From Skermania sp. ID1734 (lineage in GTDB: Bacteria; Actinomycetota; Actinomycetes; Mycobacteriales; Mycobacteriaceae): DNA of 64,000 bases. The stretch covers positions 1 through 64,000 of the forward strand of contig NZ_VLIY01000021.1 in NCBI RefSeq assembly GCF_007489285.1. Direction: 5' to 3'. The notes under the pieces were generated by a model. It was not told the DNA's origin, made no database searches, and saw only the letters and a list, made by a program, of their open reading frames with translations. The position numbers and the translations under genes were made by a program. Positions within the stretch are counted from its first letter, which is position 1. Each line of letters begins with the position of its first letter. This document shows, piece after piece, positions 61,567 through 64,000 of this stretch.

Positions 61567-63489
61567 TCAGACGATCCAGTGAACGGGCGCGGCCAGCGGA
61601 ACCTGCCAGGTCCCGGCATCGCGTTCGGCAGACAGTTCCGCGCGTCGGACTTCGGTTGCGGCCACGTCCACGGCGTCATCGGCGATAACCACGCCGTAGC
61701 AACGCTCGGCCGACTCCCGACTGACGAGTCCATTGCGCACGTCCGTGAGCACCCTGTCCGGATCACGGCGCAGCGGGTCACCCCAGCCGCCGCCACCGCC
61801 GATGAGCAAGCGAATTCCATCGCCGGCCTTCAGGAGCAGGTTGGAGAACTTGCCGGTCTTGTAGCGGGCACCGAGCCCGAACTCACCGTTGTTTGGGTCC
61901 GGACGGCCCTGCTGGTCGAAGGTGCCGAAAAGCGGTTCCGCGCCGCGCAAATCGAGCGGGTCGGTGTGGCGGGCGGGATCGAAGTTTTCGATGTACCAGC
62001 CGCAGGCGGGCATGCCGGCGCCGCCGCCGTTGGAGCCTGGCGCGCCACGACGGAGTCGATCGGCGACAACGGTCACATACGTGTCGGATTCGGCGTAGAT
62101 CGCGTAGACGGAACCGAGTCCGCCGCGGAATTGTCCGGCTCCGGCGGTGTCGATCACCATCTCGTGTTCGGCCACCACTAGGGGGCTTTCGATTTCGACG
62201 TGTTCCTGAACCGAGGTGCGGCAGTTGCCGATCGGGACGACGCAGAAGGAGACTCCGTCTTCCTTCCAGGTGCCGCCCCAACCACCGCCGGCCAGTCCGT
62301 ATGCGCCCCAGGGCGTCCCTTCATGGCCCGGCCGGGTGTCGATGCCGCTGAATCCGATGTACACGGCGGTGCCGGTGTCGGGGGCGAAGGACTCCTCCGT
62401 GGCCTGGCTCAGCGCCTGGGTCACCACGTTGATGGCGCGCGGACCGATGTCGGCATGGCTCGAGCAGCTCGACGGCGGCAGCACCTGCACCACGCTGCCG
62501 GCCGGCAGCAGGACATCGATCGGGCGCAGCGTGCCGCTGTTGACCGGTGTGGAGGGGTCGACCATCAGTTTTACGGCCTCGATGCACCGGCCCGCCTCAC
62601 ACCAGGCGGTGCCGCAGTTTCCCAACGGTTGGCGACCGGAGCCGGAGAAATCGATTTCCATCGAATCCCCGCGCACCCGCACTGTCGCTCGCACGGGGAT
62701 CGGGTCTTCGGTAACGCCGTCCTCATCGAGGAAGTCCTCGGCGGTGTAGTCACCGTCGGGGATGGCCGCGATACCGCGACGCATGCTGGCCTCGGTGGCG
62801 TCGATGGCGTATCTGCCTGCGGCGCGGACCTTGTCGAGCCCTCCGCGGGCAATTAGGTCCTGCAGCTGGCGCTCGCCGACTACCAGGCACCCGTGCAACG
62901 CCCGCAGATCACCGAGGACCAGCTGGGGCACTCGGTTGTTCTCGAGCAGGAAGTTGAAGGTCGGACGGACCGGAACATCGTTGGCGTACAACAGCGTCGG
63001 CGGCAGCTTCAACTGTTCCTCGAAGTGCGTCTGCGCGCCGTTGGAGAAGCCGCCCGGGATCGGTCCGCCGAGGTCCACCAGATGCGAGGTCGACTGCACG
63101 AGGAACTCCACCCGGCCGTTGACGAACACCGGCCGGAACAGGTTCACGTCGGCTTGATGCAGGGCCCCGCGCCACGGGTCGTTGGTGAAAATCACGTCGC
63201 CGGGCTGCATCGTGTTGATGTCCCAGTCGTCCATCACGAAATTGGCGATGTGGGGGGCGATGAAGGCGTGCTGCATGCAGCCCTCCCACAAAGCGGCGAC
63301 TTCCCAGCCCTCGTCGGTACGCATATGGATAGCGACAGTGCAGTCGAGGATGTCGCGGCAGACCGGCGAGAAGGCGCTGCGCATCAGCGAATCGAGCATC
63401 TCCCGGGCGACTTCGATGAGACCGTAGCGAAGAATGTCGAGCTCTACGTCAACCGCGGGGCCGGTGCTGTCTTGGGTGGTGATTGTCAT
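61567..63489 (-). CDS. Hydantoinase/oxoprolinase family subunit B (HyuB-like)
   Basis: A 640-residue paralogue of the protein at 31204, with NDPWRGALHQADVNLFRPVF, TSHLVDLGGPIPGGFSNG, IDFSGSGRQPLGNCG, GAGQFRGGLGSVYAIYAESD and the closing GGGGGWGDPLRRDPD. It pairs with the HyuA encoded just upstream on the same strand. Differences from the first copy are spread through the whole length, so the cassettes are not a recent duplication and probably have different substrates. Confidence 0.92.
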   Translation of the reverse strand: MTITTQDSTGPAVDVELDILRYGLIEVAREMLDSLMRSAFSPVCRDILDCTVAIHMRTDEGWEVAALWEGCMQHAFIAPHIANFVMDDWDINTMQPGDVIFTNDPWRGALHQADVNLFRPVFVNGRVEFLVQSTSHLVDLGGPIPGGFSNGAQTHFEEQLKLPPTLLYANDVPVRPTFNFLLENNRVPQLVLGDLRALHGCLVVGERQLQDLIARGGLDKVRAAGRYAIDATEASMRRGIAAIPDGDYTAEDFLDEDGVTEDPIPVRATVRVRGDSMEIDFSGSGRQPLGNCGTAWCEAGRCIEAVKLMVDPSTPVNSGTLRPIDVLLPAGSVVQVLPPSSCSSHADIGPRAINVVTQALSQATEESFAPDTGTAVYIGFSGIDTRPGHEGTPWGAYGLAGGGWGGTWKEDGVSFCVVPIGNCRTSVQEHVEIESPLVVAEHEMVIDTAGAGQFRGGLGSVYAIYAESDTYVTVVADRLRRGAPGSNGGGAGMPACGWYIENFDPARHTDPLDLRGAEPLFGTFDQQGRPDPNNGEFGLGARYKTGKFSNLLLKAGDGIRLLIGGGGGWGDPLRRDPDRVLTDVRNGLVSRESAERCYGVVIADDAVDVAATEVRRAELSAERDAGTWQVPLAAPVHWIV

Positions 63490-63511
63490 GGCTTGGTTCC
63501 TCAGCTCGGTG

Positions 63512-64000
63512 CTAGCTCTGCGGCTCGATGATCAGGTTGCGGTCGTCATCGACGTAGGCCACCCGACCGGGCAGCACGACGGTGGTGGCGAACTTTTCGG
63601 CGACCAGCGCCGGTCCCAGTACCCGCTCGGTGGGTTCGAGTCGCTCCCGAACGTAGATCGAGACCTCGACAGGTTCGGTGGTGCCAGGAACGGTCATGTG
63701 CGCCTTGCGGAGGAACGCGTCGCCTTCTTCGGCGGACAGGTCGGGCTTGCCGTGTTCGCGCGGGATGATCGCGGTCACCTCGACCGTGGAGACCACGACG
63801 GGAATCTCCGTGGCGGCGAAACCGTAGGAGTCCTTGTAGAACTCGTGGAATTGGGGAACAAGGTCTTCGACTCGCTCGGCGGTCAGGGTGTCGGCATGGA
63901 TGGGCATGCGGTTGTCCCACGTCTGGCCGCGGTACATCGCAAAGACCGCGCGCTCGAAGCGGATGCGGTCCACATCGGCACCCTGGCTCTTCAACTCCTC
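63512..64000 (-). CDS. HyuA-like subunit, C-terminal part (cut by window end)
   Basis: The frame is open to the right edge and ends at 63512. The about 160 visible residues include RFERAVFAMYRGQTWDNRMP, FHEFYKDSYGFAATEIPVVV and RVAYVDDDRNLIIEPQS, corresponding to the C-terminal region of the HyuA at 29160 (LAGQSWDTPFVPIP, then FHDTYEARSGNRFDVMPVEG). The ATP motifs lie outside the window. It starts the second zinc-ribbon/HyuA/HyuB/ligase operon as far as can be seen; anything further upstream is unknown. Confidence 0.88.
   Translation of the reverse strand, partial: EELKSQGADVDRIRFERAVFAMYRGQTWDNRMPIHADTLTAERVEDLVPQFHEFYKDSYGFAATEIPVVVSTVEVTAIIPREHGKPDLSAEEGDAFLRKAHMTVPGTTEPVEVSIYVRERLEPTERVLGPALVAEKFATTVVLPGRVAYVDDDRNLIIEPQS

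Overview
The window is GC-rich, densely packed actinobacterial DNA with frequent GTG and TTG starts and many 4-base gene overlaps. A mycofactocin-type short-chain dehydrogenase, an NDMA-type alcohol dehydrogenase, an Rv0474-like XRE regulator and numerous acyl-CoA synthetases point to the order Mycobacteriales (Mycobacterium, Rhodococcus, Nocardia and relatives). The genus cannot be fixed from this sequence. Nearly all recognisable enzymes act on alcohols, ketones, lactones or acyl-CoAs, so this is an accessory catabolic region with a few mobile or plastic pieces: a partial IS3 transposase, a complete IS110-type element, a decayed ltrA gene and a vapBC pair.

Layout. 1-5 kb: IS3 orfA fragment, XRE regulator and phasin, zinc alcohol dehydrogenase, IS110 element. 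4.8-7.8 kb: proton-translocating transhydrogenase pntAB. 7.8-14.2 kb (minus): one operon of Baeyer-Villiger monooxygenase, esterase, acyl-CoA synthetase, PHA synthase and MaoC hydratase, with a divergent LAL/MalT-type regulator at 14.3-17.1 kb. 17-28.7 kb: smaller units, including two paralogous secreted beta-propeller lactonase-like proteins, SnoaL/NTF2 proteins, SDR, hydrolases, nitroreductase, and LysR and AraC regulators. 28.9-36.3 kb (plus): zinc-ribbon protein, HyuA, HyuB, tandem EthD-like protein, acyl-CoA synthetase, SDR. 36.6-43.6 kb (plus): sugar-type ABC importer in which one permease is fused to a strictosidine-synthase/SMP-30 propeller, followed by a second free propeller. 43.6-53.6 kb: two MmgE/PrpD enzymes, two zinc alcohol dehydrogenases, an aldehyde dehydrogenase, a GAF-LuxR regulator, vapBC and a CaiB CoA-transferase. 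53.7-57.6 kb: mycofactocin-type SDR, second SDR, VOC protein and a GAF/Fis activator. 57.7-64 kb (minus): HyuA (cut by the window end), HyuB, zinc ribbon, acyl-CoA synthetase, alpha-methylacyl-CoA racemase, PhaZ-like hydrolase.

How it may work together. (i) An alcohol dehydrogenase, a BVMO fed with NADPH by PntAB, an esterase and an acyl-CoA synthetase would turn a secondary alcohol or ketone into acyl-CoA that can be stored as PHA. The dehydrogenase and the BVMO operon share an identical 16-bp palindrome at the same distance from a -10-like box. (ii) Two zinc-ribbon/HyuA/HyuB sets, each followed by an acyl-CoA ligase, resemble the acetone/acetophenone carboxylase family and may be two ATP-dependent ketone carboxylation or ring-opening routes. 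(iii) Three transcription units (ABC importer; ALDH-ADH-MmgE; ADH) share a long conserved two-block promoter. (iv) Five transcription starts (both lactonases, SnoaL, mycofactocin-type SDR, VOC-SDR) share an 18-bp TGTCCA-N6-TGGACA palindrome at fixed distance from TAACGTC; one copy lies beside the GAF/Fis activator gene. These three sequence-defined regulons are the strongest new observations. Substrates are not visible from the sequence.
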